64,000 nucleotides of DNA from Sipunculus nudus (lineage: Eukaryota > Annelida > Sipuncula > Golfingiida > Sipunculidae): the NCBI GenBank assembly GCA_026874595.1, contig CM049312.1:78035429-78099428 (forward strand). Direction: 5' to 3'. Shown here in pieces: positions 46,231-58,639 of the stretch. The notes under the pieces were generated by a model. It worked only from the letters and a program-made list of their open reading frames with translations, had not been told where the DNA came from and made no database searches. A program made the translations under genes and the position numbers. Numbering within the stretch: the first letter of the stretch is position 1; each line of letters opens with the position of its first letter.

Positions 46231-49200
46231 ATCACATCATTAACACAACAATTTTCCAGACTGACGTTAACATCATCTTAAAACCATGGCAACAAGCTCA
46301 CAAAAATGTAATTTTAAGCCAAAACTTGTAAACAAAATAAGGCATAATAAAAATAAACCACAGATGCACATCTGCATAGGGATTTCTACTTATACAAGTA
46401 GATGTCTTTTCCTCTAGGTATTTTGTTTAAAATATTCTATATTTTCTCTATATTGGTCGACTTATTTTGTTTTTTTTTGTAATTGTTCCATCTCTTACAT
46501 GATCAACCAGAACTTGAAAAATGAAGTTAAGCTATATTTTAATAATGACACAAATGTCTATTAATGTTTCCACTCAGACCATTATTTTAATATATTTATG
46601 GCACCAGAACAGTCAACAATTCATTGAGCATTAATAACATTGTTTCAAGAATGAAGATAATAAACATTAGGACATGATTATGAAAATTTGAACCTAAGAC
46701 TGTATTCAGCTACAGGCAAAGTTTGTTTAGATATTTTTATAAAGGTTAACCATCATGTCCTTTGATGTCTTAAATCTGCTTAACCTGACATCATAGTAAG
46801 TTCAGTTTCCTCAACGAGATTGTTTAACGTAAAGATCTTTTAACAAATATTTAAAAAATTACTTTATTTGGATATGCCGAAAAAAAATACCACAGCCTGT
46901 CTACATGTAAAGTTTCATCTTCTCTGGGCTGATGGTCTAACTGTATGCTCGGGTAATGATCCATTTTCTGAGCTTCTGAAGTATTACAACTTGTGTCTTT
47001 GCTTCCTATAGTAACAATTTAGGACAGCTATTTACGGTCAGGTATGCTGAAATTTAGTGAAAAGTCGAATGTTTCTTTACGTGAAGCGTGATCTTTGCGT
47101 CTAAACGAACTATCCTCTGTTTTGGGATAAATGAGTGTCATTTTCAAAAATACAAGAAATGTGATTAAATATAAAAACAATAAAGTGGTTGTACCAGTCT
47201 TCAGCAGCATTTCAAGATTTTCAGGGATCATTTTTTAGATCATATTTCATAAAAATTTACAAAGCCATTCCCGAAGTCTGATCCTGTATAAATTTAACAA
47301 ATTTTACTTATATATACTGAAAAATTCCCCCAGTAACTGTATTAGTACATGATAGTTATTTCTTATCCCCATACCCAAGACAATCTAGTGGCATTTAAAG
47401 TTTGGATATGCAATATGCTGCCGATCCCATTTTGCCATTTCTGCTCAGTGTAAGGATAGACCCATCGCTGAAATATATGCGTCCAAAGTGACCTGTTAGG
47501 ACGCTGTTTGTCAAGCTGGAACTTCAAAAGTACTGCTCATGCAGCTGTGTACTTAAGGCCCGATTTGGCTGAATACGTATTGCAGACGCATACGATTAAT
47601 GGAACCACAAGCGTCCGTTTTCTAGCTGCTTTACGCATGCATACGTAATGCATATATACATACGTACCGCGTACGCATATTTATGGAAGGCTGGCTTTAT
47701 ATGGAAGAAGCGACACCAGACGCAAAATTTGGCGATGCTCTTTCGGTATTAAAACGTACATTGTTCGATTTCCCAGAGTTTTTCGGTCGCAAATGAATAG
47801 TCGGCGTCCCATGAGCCCCTCTAAATGTGCGGTTGACTAAAGACAGTGCATTACACACTGCGCAGAATCGGGCTCACAAGGGTAGGACAATGACATTTAG
47901 GGTCTGTGGGCTTTAAATTGAAACCTACGGCCGTCAATTCACCAGAGATCCTATATACACCAGCGGCGTAGGTATAAATGTAGTGAAGAATGAATTTTTT
48001 CAAGGAAAATAACATAAACATCGGTGTTTTGCCGTAAGGACCTCGCGGAATAAGTAATATTTTGTACGCATGTGCGTGTGTAATGTTAACAGAAGATGTT
48101 TCCTTGAATTGTAACAAATTTTGATTTTGAAGTTTGACAGTTGAAACAAGTAGTCCACGCAGTCCCACAGTGCCGAACTGGAAGAGGTTCGTTTTTAATA
48201 GAAATAACATCTAGCAGAATAAGGACGCAGTGCAGCCGAGCAGGGATGACGGGAAAGTTCAGAAGCTGCGGAGGGTGAGAAAACAGGAAACGTGTGACGT
48301 GGTAGAACGTCCCAGATGCGGACCGAACACCGGCACCTTAAGTTGGGAAACCTTCGCAATTGGGCCTGTATTGCACTATTCGAAATAAAAATTTCTGTCA
48401 ATTTCTGCATATTTTCTCAATAAAATAAAAACTATGGACCGGCCATATACAACATTTTTTTTGAGGGATAGACAAAACGTTAGCAAGGATGAATAAATCC
48501 CAGTTTCGAGGTACCATAAGGATAAAACGTTGCATTGCGGGTTTCTCAAAATATGTCTTCACGGTAAAAACGTTATTGCATCTCAGCGCAATCTTGTGTT
48601 CACTAAATAAAACATAACATAAGATAACACTAGTAAGGCATTAAAAATTGATAATTCCTTCGTATATCCTTGTACATTTGAGTGGATTGCTAACGAGAAA
48701 AATATAACGTTTTAGTGTTTTGACCTGAAACATGATTAAAGCTAACGCCTAAACTTCTAAATCGTTCATCGTTTGAGTACTAGATGGGGATCATGGAGCT
48801 GAGAAGGAAAGGCGGTAGTTACCGTAAATAACAATAATCTTTTTGCAGTGTTCGTCTGGTGGACTAGTTTTGAAGTAGCGTTTAATTGTGTCCGCATTTT
48901 TCAAGTATTTTGGATTTCCCATGAATATGTGACAAATGGTATTTGAAATATTTTCCAAAATGATTGACATTTCCGTAAAATATGAAACATGTTTGACCGA
49001 TTTGTCAGATATTTTAATAAAAATAAATAATTAAACTTATATAAGTGCGTGCATGCCCTCTCAAATTTGGTAAAAATTCTCTTTTTGATAATCATGACCT
49101 TTTTCCTTAATATAGAGCGGTTGCACACCATCTGCAAGTGTCGTGAAAATACAATTGTAGAAAACAAAAATGAAATATATATGGCTTCTAGAATTACCTT

Positions 49201-50411
49201 TAATTTAAAGGATAAAGAGAAAAAAAGGACAAAATATTGTCATTTATTAATTACACACGTCATTGTACGACTGTTTGGGCCTTTGTAACTTTCTTACTTT
49301 AATTGATATCTATCATTTCCATCTGGTACTACAGGCCAGCTAGATATATTCAAAAGCACCTGTTGCTATTGTGGGCCGCTTAAAACAAATATTAAACTTA
49401 GTGTGTGTTATACATGCAGCTTCATTAGGAATATACCTGCGTTTTATCAGCGCTCTTATTAGGCGGTTTTATTCATATTGAAATAATATATTCCTATCAG
49501 CCAGATGAGCCCTGATTGCAGACTTTCTTATTACAACCACATTTTCACATATATCATAGGCTTACAGTGTATATATTTTGTGTGTGTACGTGTGTTACGC
49601 ATCCCGGATATCACTGAATGACACAATTTAGGCCCAGACCATCAATTGGCCAGATCACCGGTTGTCATCGGTTGGAGGGCGGTTCTTCGGTTGTTTGGCT
49701 TGTGTCATCAGCCGATATAAACAATAAACTTTAATTCATAAAAATAACCAAAGGAGTTCTTAATCTTTTTAAAAATAGTTTTGCAGAAAGTTTGAATCTG
49801 CATGAGTTTTCGTGATTAAATGTCTTATACGGTCAACTTGATGATACACGATCTTTTAGGCATGACAATAAGTACAAACCTAGTTTCAATATTTTAATTA
49901 TATTAAATTAAATTTTCAGTTAGGAAAAAAAGAAACAATTACATTAGGACCGTATGTTTGCAGAAAAAAATTTAACCCCACTTTCCAGCACTCTGATTGA
50001 TTTCGCTTTTGGTTATTGACTGACTAGATTGTGAATTTCTTCACCATGCATTTTCAATAATATATATTGATAATAGCGTTGGTGTTTATGAGATATACAT
50101 AAATAATCTTCTGTAGCAGAGAGTGTATATATAGTGCTTTATGCGAATCTTACGCCTAGCTCGCATATAAAGCCTAGCTTCTTATACATGATTATTCTCA
50201 AGAATACGAAAATATAGTTTTTCAATTGACGGTTTGTACTTTCATTTCTATTCACTCAGTGGAAAACACCGGCGTGACATGAATCACGCAATGAGGTCTT
50301 GTAGTTTTGATCGATAATAAGCGACCAATTACCTAGCTTTTGGCAGGGGTCACTATGTAAACGTCAAGATTAAACCAGAGGTAAAATGCATGAAACGTTG
50401 GGGATTTAAGA
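46231..50411. other. No gene supported
   Basis: AT-rich. Small ORFs are present but unsupported. One at 47028-47231 (minus, 67 codons) has a single hydrophobic segment (LLFLYLITFLVFL) and could be a signal-anchor exon. One at 48195-48410 (minus) is Ser/Arg-rich. Neither has a recognised homologue or clear splice context. Confidence 0.35.
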
Positions 50412-50625
50412 TTTAAGGGGCGGATCCAGGATTTTGATAAGGGGAGGGTCCAGCTCAGGAAGACTAATAGAAAACTTTAAAACGGTTCCCTAATCCAGAA
50501 ATAGAGAGGTCCCAGAAAAAAAATAAAAATGATGTAAAACCCTGAAAATGTCATTGCAGCTCAAAAGGAGGGTGGTTTGGACCCCCTGGACCCCCCCCCC
50601 CCCCTGCTGGGTCCGCTACTGAGAT
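50412..50625. repeat. hAT-like MITE H1, copy 2
   Basis: Ends AGGGGCGGATCCAGGATTTT and CTGGGTCCGCTACTGA are imperfect inverted copies matching the ends of 32588-32700. The interior has GGACCCCCTGGACC and a 14-base C run. Confidence 0.6.
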
Positions 50626-52164
50626 ACTTCAAATATTCAAGACTTCTAAGCTAGAATCTACTTTAATCTGGAGATTAGATCTTTCGGCCAGTAGCTTCAT
50701 AAATATTCAGACTATCTGATGCCAAAATATATTGCTAATCAAACTAATTTAAAAGGAAAGAAGTTATTTTTTTGTGTCAATTCAGCATGCTTTATAGGTG
50801 ATTGGGTCCCTTTCATCAAAGTTTGTAGCGTATATTTGTGATTATCTCGCTCTCACGCTGTGAGCGTTACTTATGTGCCTTTATACAGGCGCTGTCATGC
50901 ATTCTTATATATTCTGTGAGAAAGCAACATTACCGGTGTATTCCTATAAAATGGTAGAATGTACACCGAGAAGTCAGAGTTACACGACCAGCAGTATTAA
51001 AAACGACAGTAATAATGTCGAGAAGGAAACATGCATTTTCATTATGTTATATATATATACAACATCTGTTTTGTCAAGTTCTCATCGTGCCACTTTGGAC
51101 AAACAAATCCATCCGATTAATAAATTTAATTCTTTTCTTTTTAATTATACCCACCGTTTGCTAAAAAAAATACCGGTAATTCTCCCGGCATGAGTGTTGA
51201 CTTTCTGACACCATATAAATCGGTATACTCAGGGTATAGCTACAGGCCTAAAACGCAAGCAAATGTTTATTTAATTGTTCTCTCATGTTTGCGTTACATC
51301 CCCTAAGGTGGAGAGTTTACTCTCTCAAGCTTGGTCAAATCTGACCAAAGTGGTCCAGACCATGATATTTGGCATGCAGTGTGAGGACATGCAACAACCC
51401 CTAAATATTACGCATAATACACTTGTGTTGACTCAGTGGGGACATAAATTGGAACTTAATGTTTAGTACGTATGAAAATAAAGACTTGCTCTCAAGAAAA
51501 ACAGTTAATAGACCACGTTGACTGCCGTGCAGGTGTATGCTAATAATCCCGAAACATACATGTCAGATATCTCCGATAGGTGTCGCTAGTGAAAAGGAAT
51601 ATTTAGGTCTATTGTTGCTTCCATCGGCTCTTGTTTACAACCTGGCAAGGCATGCTGGGAAGGCTTGGGATGTGCCGTTCTTGGGCGACGGTATGGTGAT
51701 CTATGAGGGAACACCATCTAGCGGGTATTTTTAGGTAATTTGCATAGATCCCCCCTTTAATTTGTATGCGATTCCATTTGGGGTTGTGTCGAATCAGAGG
51801 GGAACCCTCCCCCACAGGTGTTCGGACTCATTTCTGAATGGAGAGTGAATGTTTGGGCTACTCAGGGTAATGTGACTATCACTGCGTGAGTGCTATACCA
51901 GGCGCAGGATATTTGGGCGGTCGCCATAGATATGGGATTTAACCTTTGATTTGGTGAATGCGTATATGCAAATTGTAATGTATATTTATATAAGCAGTCA
52001 GTACGAGAGTTTCATGCGAAAAGTCCAATACAAGTAAATGCCAATGTCCAATTATTTTCTCAGGAAGGTATTTGTTTTGATAAATTTGTGACCTTCGTAT
52101 GACCTGTGTAATTTAAAATGGGACTGAAAGAGCCCTATGATATATTTCAACATCATCTGCTGGT
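50626..52164. other. No gene supported
   Basis: Unassigned. ORFs of 60-106 codons have no recognised domain. Confidence 0.35.
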
Positions 52165-52515
52165 TAAGGGGCCGTATTCTGACGTCAATCAAATAAAGAT
52201 AATCTCGTGAACATTATATAAAAATAGACCATGCAGAAAACGCCGATCCCACCACACGAGGTTTTTTTTTTGGTTTTGTTTATATCCACGTATTTATAAC
52301 ATAGGGGGCGTCAAAATAATCTAGACATATTCAATAAAGACATCTTGCGGCAATTCAGACAAGCCAGAGTTTTGGAAAGGGCGTTTTGTAACTATTGATC
52401 TTTATGAACATATGCAACAAACTAACAACTTGTAGATAAACAAGCTCAAACATCCGTCACAGAGGCGTGATAAGCACTTTTCTTAACAGAAAATAATAGA
52501 AATTACCCAGAGTTA
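52165..52515 (+). repeat. Dispersed repeat R1, copy 3 (diverged)
   Basis: Blocks shared with copies 1-2: TTGTTTATATC.ACGT, ATAGGGG.C.GT..AAAATAAT, TTCAA.AA.G.CAT, CAGAGTTTTG, ATGCAAC, GATAAACAAG, and ATC.GTCACAG. Clearly older or more divergent. Confidence 0.6.
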
Positions 52516-53134
52516 GTTTATATTAGGGCTGTATCAATATACCGATATATCGATACGCCACATCGATACGCCACATCGATACGGTTACCGAAAAACGCTT
52601 TGCATGTTGCATCGTCGTAAACACAATTACTGTTTGCAAATATAGATATAACCTTAATATACACTATAATATGAACTATATTTATAAAGCTAAAGTTACT
52701 TACGTTGGATTAATAAGACTTTGATATACGATCACATGTATTATCTTTTGATCGACTGGATGAGGGACGTGTGTACATTTATCCGTGCTTCAATGGCGAG
52801 CGGTCCTCGCCAGCCTTGAAATATTTATTGCATTTTCTTTCCTTTTTTTGTGTCCTCCGGGGGCATGTATTTCATTTAATAATCCACTATTTTATCTCTT
52901 ATTTTTTTCAATTTTAAGTGTCTTAATATGTAAGCAGAGTAATTCAGAAATCGCATAAAATCTGCTAAAAAGGAAGCTTTATAATCAGCTTTAAGGTGAT
53001 ATCATGGAAAATCAAACATTGTTTATATGCACAAAAATATTTGTCTGTTTCATATATTTGCACAGTAACTGTTTCTAGAGGTGATCAGTCAACAAAGGTT
53101 AACGTTTTCGGACTATTTATGGAGTTTTGCCTAA
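52516..53134. other. No gene seen; ATCGATACG-type repeat at 52540-52590
   Basis: GCTGTATCAATATACCGATA followed by CATCGATACGCCA twice resembles one end of a hAT element, but no opposite end is found. Confidence 0.4.
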
Positions 53135-53440
53135 TCCCGGAGGGTATGCGTTCATCCCAATCCGTGTACATGTATTTGTGCGTGTTTGTGTGTTTGAGTG
53201 TTTGCCCACAAAATTCACGCAATCTTGAACGGATTGCTCAAGAAAGTTTCAACGCATTTCGGGAAAGGGCGAATGAAGAATCGATGAGATTTTGGTGTGG
53301 ATCCAGCTCATGACCCGGATTCAGGAAAGGCTTCAAGGAATAGTCATAAATCTACAGTCACTAATGCACGAATGAACCTGGGAATATGGGCCGAATAAGT
53401 GAAAGGGTGGGGCTTGCATTCATTGGAATCAGATGTCTAG
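53135..53440 (+). repeat. Dispersed repeat R2, copy 2
   Basis: Partner of 24555-24880. It retains the GGAGGGTATGCGTTCAT, TTCGGGAAAGGGCGAATGA and GCACGAATGAACCTGGGAA blocks. Same orientation. Confidence 0.7.
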
Positions 53441-53549
53441 TTAGGTTTCTTTCAAATTTCAATTAAAAAATGCGAATTTAGAACACAGAGATCGCTCTGT
53501 CTTAATTCAAATAAAGGTGACAAACAGTCTGTTTGTTGGTACCCAGCAC

Positions 53550-53711
53550 CACAGGCACTCGTTTCCAGCACTACAATGGCCTAGAAACCGTAAACACATT
53601 GAGTATGGGCGATATACCAGTTATAAAAGTTCTTTTATAACTGGTATATCGCCCATACTCAATGTGTTTACGGTTTCTAGGCCATTTTAGCGCGGGAAAC
53701 GAGTGCCTGTG
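53550..53711. repeat. Near-perfect 162-bp hairpin (80-bp arms, 2-base loop)
   Basis: Arm 53550-53629 is the complement of 53632-53711 with three mismatches, all in the AGCACTACAA/TTTTAGCGCG segment. The centre is TTATAAAAG-TT-CTTTTATAA. CCCAGCACCAC lies directly on both sides (53542-53552 and 53711-53721), like a target-site duplication. No coding capacity. Fits a foldback/hairpin MITE or a recent palindrome. Confidence 0.9.
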
Positions 53712-54230
53712 CCCAGCACCACCTTACGCAGTGGGCGTGGTTGCTGGTGCTCTGCTGGCCCGTCCGGCTTTTTTACTTGACTTCTGTGGTGTGTTCTGGG
53801 GGTAACCTGGGAAGGCCTCTGGCATACCTTTGGGTCTGGCTTGGTGTGGTATCTACAAACATCTTCAAACACTTGGCTTCTGTTTCTCCTTACAACATTT
53901 TGAGGCCAAATTTCTGTAGACTATAACTACACCCGACCTTTTTTTGTTGGTGAGGGAGCCGATGCGGGTCCCTTTTTGTTGGCGTCAACGAGATCGGGTG
54001 GCCATGAAAACATGAATCACAAGCTAATTTAAAATAGACCCTTAGTAGGGTAGAGTTATAACAATATTACAACAATATTATATATATAGTATAGTATATA
54101 TAATAGTATACGGAGTCATAAAACATAAAGACACTGCCATAAAGGAAATGTTGAAGAATCCGAAGGGAATCATCAGTTAAACACATTAATTCATGTTTAT
54201 TAAATCGATATAGTACACTGCCTTACTACC
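53712..54230. other. No gene supported
   Basis: GC-richer stretch 53720-53830, then AT-rich. ORFs on both strands without recognisable domains. Confidence 0.35.
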
Positions 54231-54734
54231 TTACCACCCGTGGTCTCTTATAGCATAGGGATGAATGGTACAGGTATCAAGGGAAATGGACACTGACGAT
54301 CCAATGCCAGCCTTATATAGTCTGTACAAAACATGATAGGTGGCGGTACAAACATGGTAGTTACACTTGCCTGCGATAGATGGCGGTAAGCGCCACACTG
54401 ATTCTAAAGGTATCGAAAACTCGTCAAATATAATGAAACATTCATTCATGACTGTAAATTTGTAATACTGTTGCCAGTCTAACCAATAGTCATTAACCTG
54501 CCCCACGGTCACCCGAATCGTATTGATGCCCCTGGACTATATTAAAGAAAACTTAACAAACAGGGATGAATTTTGCGCAGCACTCCCCTCTTTTCGAGCT
54601 AAAAAAATCTTAGAAATAGGAAATGTACGCTTAATAGCGAAAACAACTCTGAAATTGCCTCCCATTTTATCATTGTAGCCTAAATTTGCAACAGCTTCTG
54701 CATCATAGCCTTTCCCATACCGTTGAGATCCCAT
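54231..54734 (-). CDS. Hypothetical minus-strand ORFs, possible first exons
   Basis: A 65-codon ORF from 54734 begins at an ATG in excellent context (CAAGATGG) and reads MGSQRYGKGYDAEAVANLGY. It stops at 54537. An acceptor-like TTTCTTTAATATAG follows at once, and then a second ORF, 54512-54231, that ends at a donor-like GTG|GTAAGG. The arrangement could be the 5' exons of an unrecognised gene running leftward. No domain is recognised and codon evidence is slight. Confidence 0.25.
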
Positions 54735-55289
54735 CTTGACGATTCACGTACGTATCCGCTATTCAACCTGTCAAGTCCGGTGTTTGCTAAGCTCTACCGT
54801 TATCCTGGTTTTCTTATCCAAATTAAAAATGTAGGCACATCTCTTTACAAATAGTCAAACTGCATGAGGGATATAACCGTTCCTTTGAGAGTAAAGGTTA
54901 CAAGAGATTTTGTTTTGTCTCATTCACAGTATACGTTAATGTTCTTAGCGAATGTGTGTGATAATCACAAAAAAAAACTTTGGAAATTATTCATTATTGT
55001 CAAGTGGCAATTCTAAAAGAAAAATTAGATAACAAAAATTGTAGGCCTATTGTCATTTACCAACTTTTAACAGTGTATACTATATCATATCTTTCCGCTT
55101 CTCAGCATATACGTATTTTGTTTATTAATTTAAATATAGGTAGGCCTAGATGCATGGATACTGTAGATAGATAAACAGATAATGTTTATTTCAGGCCACA
55201 TGCAGCCCTTATAAAAGAAAGCACAGTTATAAAAAATACAATGATTAAGATACAATATAAAAGCATTATGATAAACCATTAGATATCTA
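54735..55289. other. No feature recognised
   Basis: Unassigned AT-rich sequence. Confidence 0.35.
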
Positions 55290-55525
55290 CACTTCTATAT
55301 AAGATAAGCCCTCTTCGCTGGCGATCCGGGTTCGATTCCCGGCTTGGCTATGAAAGTGGGTTGTAGTGCATGGCCCGTCCAAGGTCGGTGGTTTTCCCCG
55401 CGTTCTCTGGTTTCCTTCACCTTTACCAACTACCGAGCGCCAACATCCGAGCCATGGAGAGTGCCTCGTATTAGTTATTATAAATAGTTGTACAGTCCAT
55501 GTAAAATAAATAAAGTTCATATATT
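55290..55525 (+). repeat. SINE, family S2 (5'-truncated tRNA head)
   Basis: B-box GGTTCGATTCC at 55329-55339 inside CCGGG..CCCGG, with no A-box upstream. The central domain CCAAGGTCGGTGGTTTTCCCC..TCTGGTTTCCTTCACC resembles conserved SINE central domains of molluscs. It ends with an AAATAAATAAAG tail. Confidence 0.65.
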
Positions 55526-56538
55526 TATATCGTTCCAACATGTTGGTATTCTATATTATACCAGCCTGTATACATGCAGGTCATTTGCAAGGCAGCATAT
55601 AGACCTAAGAGAATTTTATTGACTGAGCATTTGATTCCTCTAATAAAAGCGAAGATACATTTTCTCATGAAAGCCCTAAGTTTTCACACAGGCTCGAGAT
55701 TGTATAAAATGCGATTTCACAATAAAACTAAAATTCTGATTTTAATCTATAAACTGCTTTAACTAATTCATTTTGGGGTTTAATGGAAAATGTCGCGGAA
55801 AACGGGGATTTTTAAATAATAATTTGGCCTGTGAATTGTGAGGGCATTCATTTATCGATTCTTTATCTTCGATTATTTTTACTGAAGGAGTAAATTTAAA
55901 ACTTTTTTAAAATAGAAGCAATTTTACCAAAATGGATGTTAATAAATTTCAGCAAATAAAAGAAATATGTAGCTGTCCCTCTGTTTTTCCATGTTTATCC
56001 ATTATGCATTTATTAAGACACCAAAAAGTGAAACACGTAGGCCAACAGTAATCAATACGTTCAAAGGAAGAGTCCTAAGAAAAGTGAATTCCTTGTGTCA
56101 GTCAGTCACTTACACTCAAGCAGACCACTGATAAAACCGCTGGTCAGCGACGTATACTCCTTGTTGCCGCTCCCGTGCAGAAGAAAACTGCTGCTCTGTC
56201 TCTCTCACCGTTATCCTGGGATCATCTGTCGTCAGTTAGTTTATATTGTAAGCGATAACCAAAGGTAATTAGACAATTTATTGAGATTTCTATGCCTTTA
56301 ATGAGGAATGCATCTAGTTCATAATGCAAGACAACAATGAGTTAGTTTCTCCTAATATCGCCCACTAAACTTTACTGGCATTTTGTCCCCAGAAGTTGGA
56401 AGAAACGCCCATGTTGATGATGTTCTTATTAAATAATAGGTCATATTACACTTCTACTTTGTTCCTGCTTCATCGACCTATTATCAGTGATTATGACTAT
56501 AAAACAGAGTTTTGTTGTTACTATGTTATTTGTCTCGG
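55526..56538. other. No gene supported
   Basis: Unassigned AT-rich sequence. Confidence 0.35.
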
Positions 56539-56973
56539 CCCAAGACGTGCGGTCGGTCTTTTTACCGAGCGCTAGCGCCCGGTAGAGCGCTACCCTGGAT
56601 TCTAACAAGGCAATGCTCTGACCCGCGTGGGGCTACCGAGCGCTTGGACTTTTTACCAAGCGCTACCCTGCCCTTACAACGGGCAGTGTTTCTACATACT
56701 CGGGACTACTGAGCGTTTGGGACTTTTTGACGGAGCGCTACCATCGCGCAAACAACAACAATTTTTTTTACCGCATTCAGCACAAAACACCATTATTTAG
56801 TATAAAGCATGTTTCTTAGTTAATCCAACATACAAAATAATTAACGATGTCTACACCCTGGATAAGATCAATGATTTCTCACCAAACCATAGGCATATAT
56901 ATATATATTCACCTGATGATCGGGTCGCATCCCGTGAAACAGACTGTTGTGAATTTTTAGTGTTGTTTTTCTC

Positions 56974-57018
<45 letters not shown>

Positions 57019-57416
57019 ATATATATATTATGACAAACATACATATATATACCATAGCCTATCTAATATTTATCCGATATAGGCTATAAAGGAGAGGGAG
57101 AAAGAAAGAGAGACAGGCAGAGAGAGAGAAGAACCTGAATTAGAGGGAAAGGTAACAAAGACCTATATTATATATAATATTTATCCGATATATATAGGAG
57201 AGAGAAAGAAAGAAAGAGAAAAAGAGAGAGATAAAGAAAGAAAGGGAGAGAAATAGAAAGAGAGACAGAGAGAGAGAGAAAGAAAGAAGCACCGGAATAA
57301 GAGTGAATGTAATAAAAAATGCATATTCATTCAGGGTATATATGTTATATTGTAAAAATTAATACACGATTTACTGCTTGATATATAGATTACATATATA
57401 ATATTTTTTCATAGCA

Positions 57417-57451
<35 letters not shown>

Positions 57452-57522
57452 GTATATATTTATATATATTTGTATATATTTATATATATATGTATATATT
57501 TATATATATATATGTATATATT

Positions 57523-57594
<72 letters not shown>

Positions 57595-58052
57595 CAGAGA
57601 GAGAGAGAGTGAGTGGGAAATATAACATAAGCATTGCTTATTCATGTTATATAAACAGAAAGAATGTATATAATTAAATATGATATTTTGTGTTGAATGC
57701 GGTTAAAACTCCATAAATTGTCATGTGCGCGATGGTAGCACTCGGCAAAAAGTCCTTAGCGCTCATTAGTCCCAAGATGTTTGAAGTATGTAAGAACACT
57801 TAATTCCCATTGTAAGGGCAGGGTAACGCTCGGTAAAAAGTCCCAAGCGCTTGGTAGCCCGACCTGGGTCAGAGCAATAGCTTGTGTGACCCCAGAGTAG
57901 CACTCAATAAAAAGTCCGAGCGCTCGGTAGCCCCACGCTGGACAAAGGGATGTCTGGTGTGAATCTGGGTAGCGCTCGGTAGAAAGTCCTACCGAGCGCT
58001 AGCGCTGGGTAGCGCTCAGTACGCTTGGTAAAAAGACCGACCCCAAGACGTG
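56539..58052. mobile_element. Non-autonomous TIR element with AGCGCT-rich arms, ~1.5 kb
   Basis: CCCAAGACGTG occurs directly on both sides (56539-56549 and 58042-58052), like an 11-bp target duplication. The ends GGTCGGTCTTTTTACC (56551) and GGTAAAAAGACCGACC (to 58042) are perfect inverted copies. Arms of ~220 bp (56550-56770) and ~320 bp (57725-58041) are built from CTACCGAGCGCT..GGACTTTTTACC-like units and are mutually inverted. The interior (56771-57724) is mainly TA, TG and GA microsatellites with no transposase. Target length suggests a Mutator-like or foldback element; the class is inference. Confidence 0.8.
57415..57597. repeat. TA-rich microsatellite inside the TIR element
   Basis: TA runs with regular TTTATATA and GTATATA interruptions, followed by CAGAGAGAGAGAG. 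Open frames here are artefacts. Confidence 0.9.
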
Positions 58053-58639
58053 TGATTCCGATCCACTCTGCTCCTCTCCGTCAACAACGTCTTGGAAACG
58101 ACTCTTAGGAAAACGCCTCGAAAGGCTCCAAATAGGAGACCCCTTTGGAACCGTATAATTGACATTTCAAGCGGTATCAACATAAAATAATTACCTTTTT
58201 GTTGTCTTTGGATGTTTTATAAAACATCTGCAAAGTATTGGCACCAAAATAATACTCAATAGCCCTACTTATCCATAATTTTGCCAAGAGCTGATGTGTT
58301 TACATAGAGAACAAGCCGCCATGATTACATTAAGTGACCCACAGTCCTTTGCAACGGGATTTAGACTGGGATCCCGCTCTGAACTTATCGCTTTTTGAAC
58401 TGGATAAAGCGGGCGATAATAAATCTCGATGGTGGGTACCAGTCGATCAACGTCCGCTCATTACAAATTCCTGTATATTTTTATGTTTAAATCACCGTGG
58501 GCTAATAATGATCGTTAAGGATAATATTTCATTAATATATTAAGGTAAGAACATGGTAAAGTTGCCATAAAGACCCATTTACTACCAAAGACACGAACAG
58601 ATGCATTTTGGTGTGTATATTTGTAGATTTAAGAGTTTT
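58053..58639. other. No gene seen
   Basis: Unassigned sequence between two repeats. Confidence 0.4.

Noticed and set aside
47028-47231. 67-codon ORF with one hydrophobic segment (minus strand)
   Set aside because: It could be a signal-anchor exon, but there is no donor site in frame and no recognised family.
48195-48410. 71-codon Ser/Arg/Cys-rich minus-strand ORF
   Set aside because: No recognisable domain; composition looks like a chance ORF in a locally GC-richer stretch.
52528-52590. hAT-type terminal sequence (GCTGTATCAATATACCGATA)
   Set aside because: Only one end is seen, with no matching inverted end or target duplication.
57416-57677. ORFs rich in Tyr/Ile (YIYIYIY)
   Set aside because: Translation of TA microsatellite.
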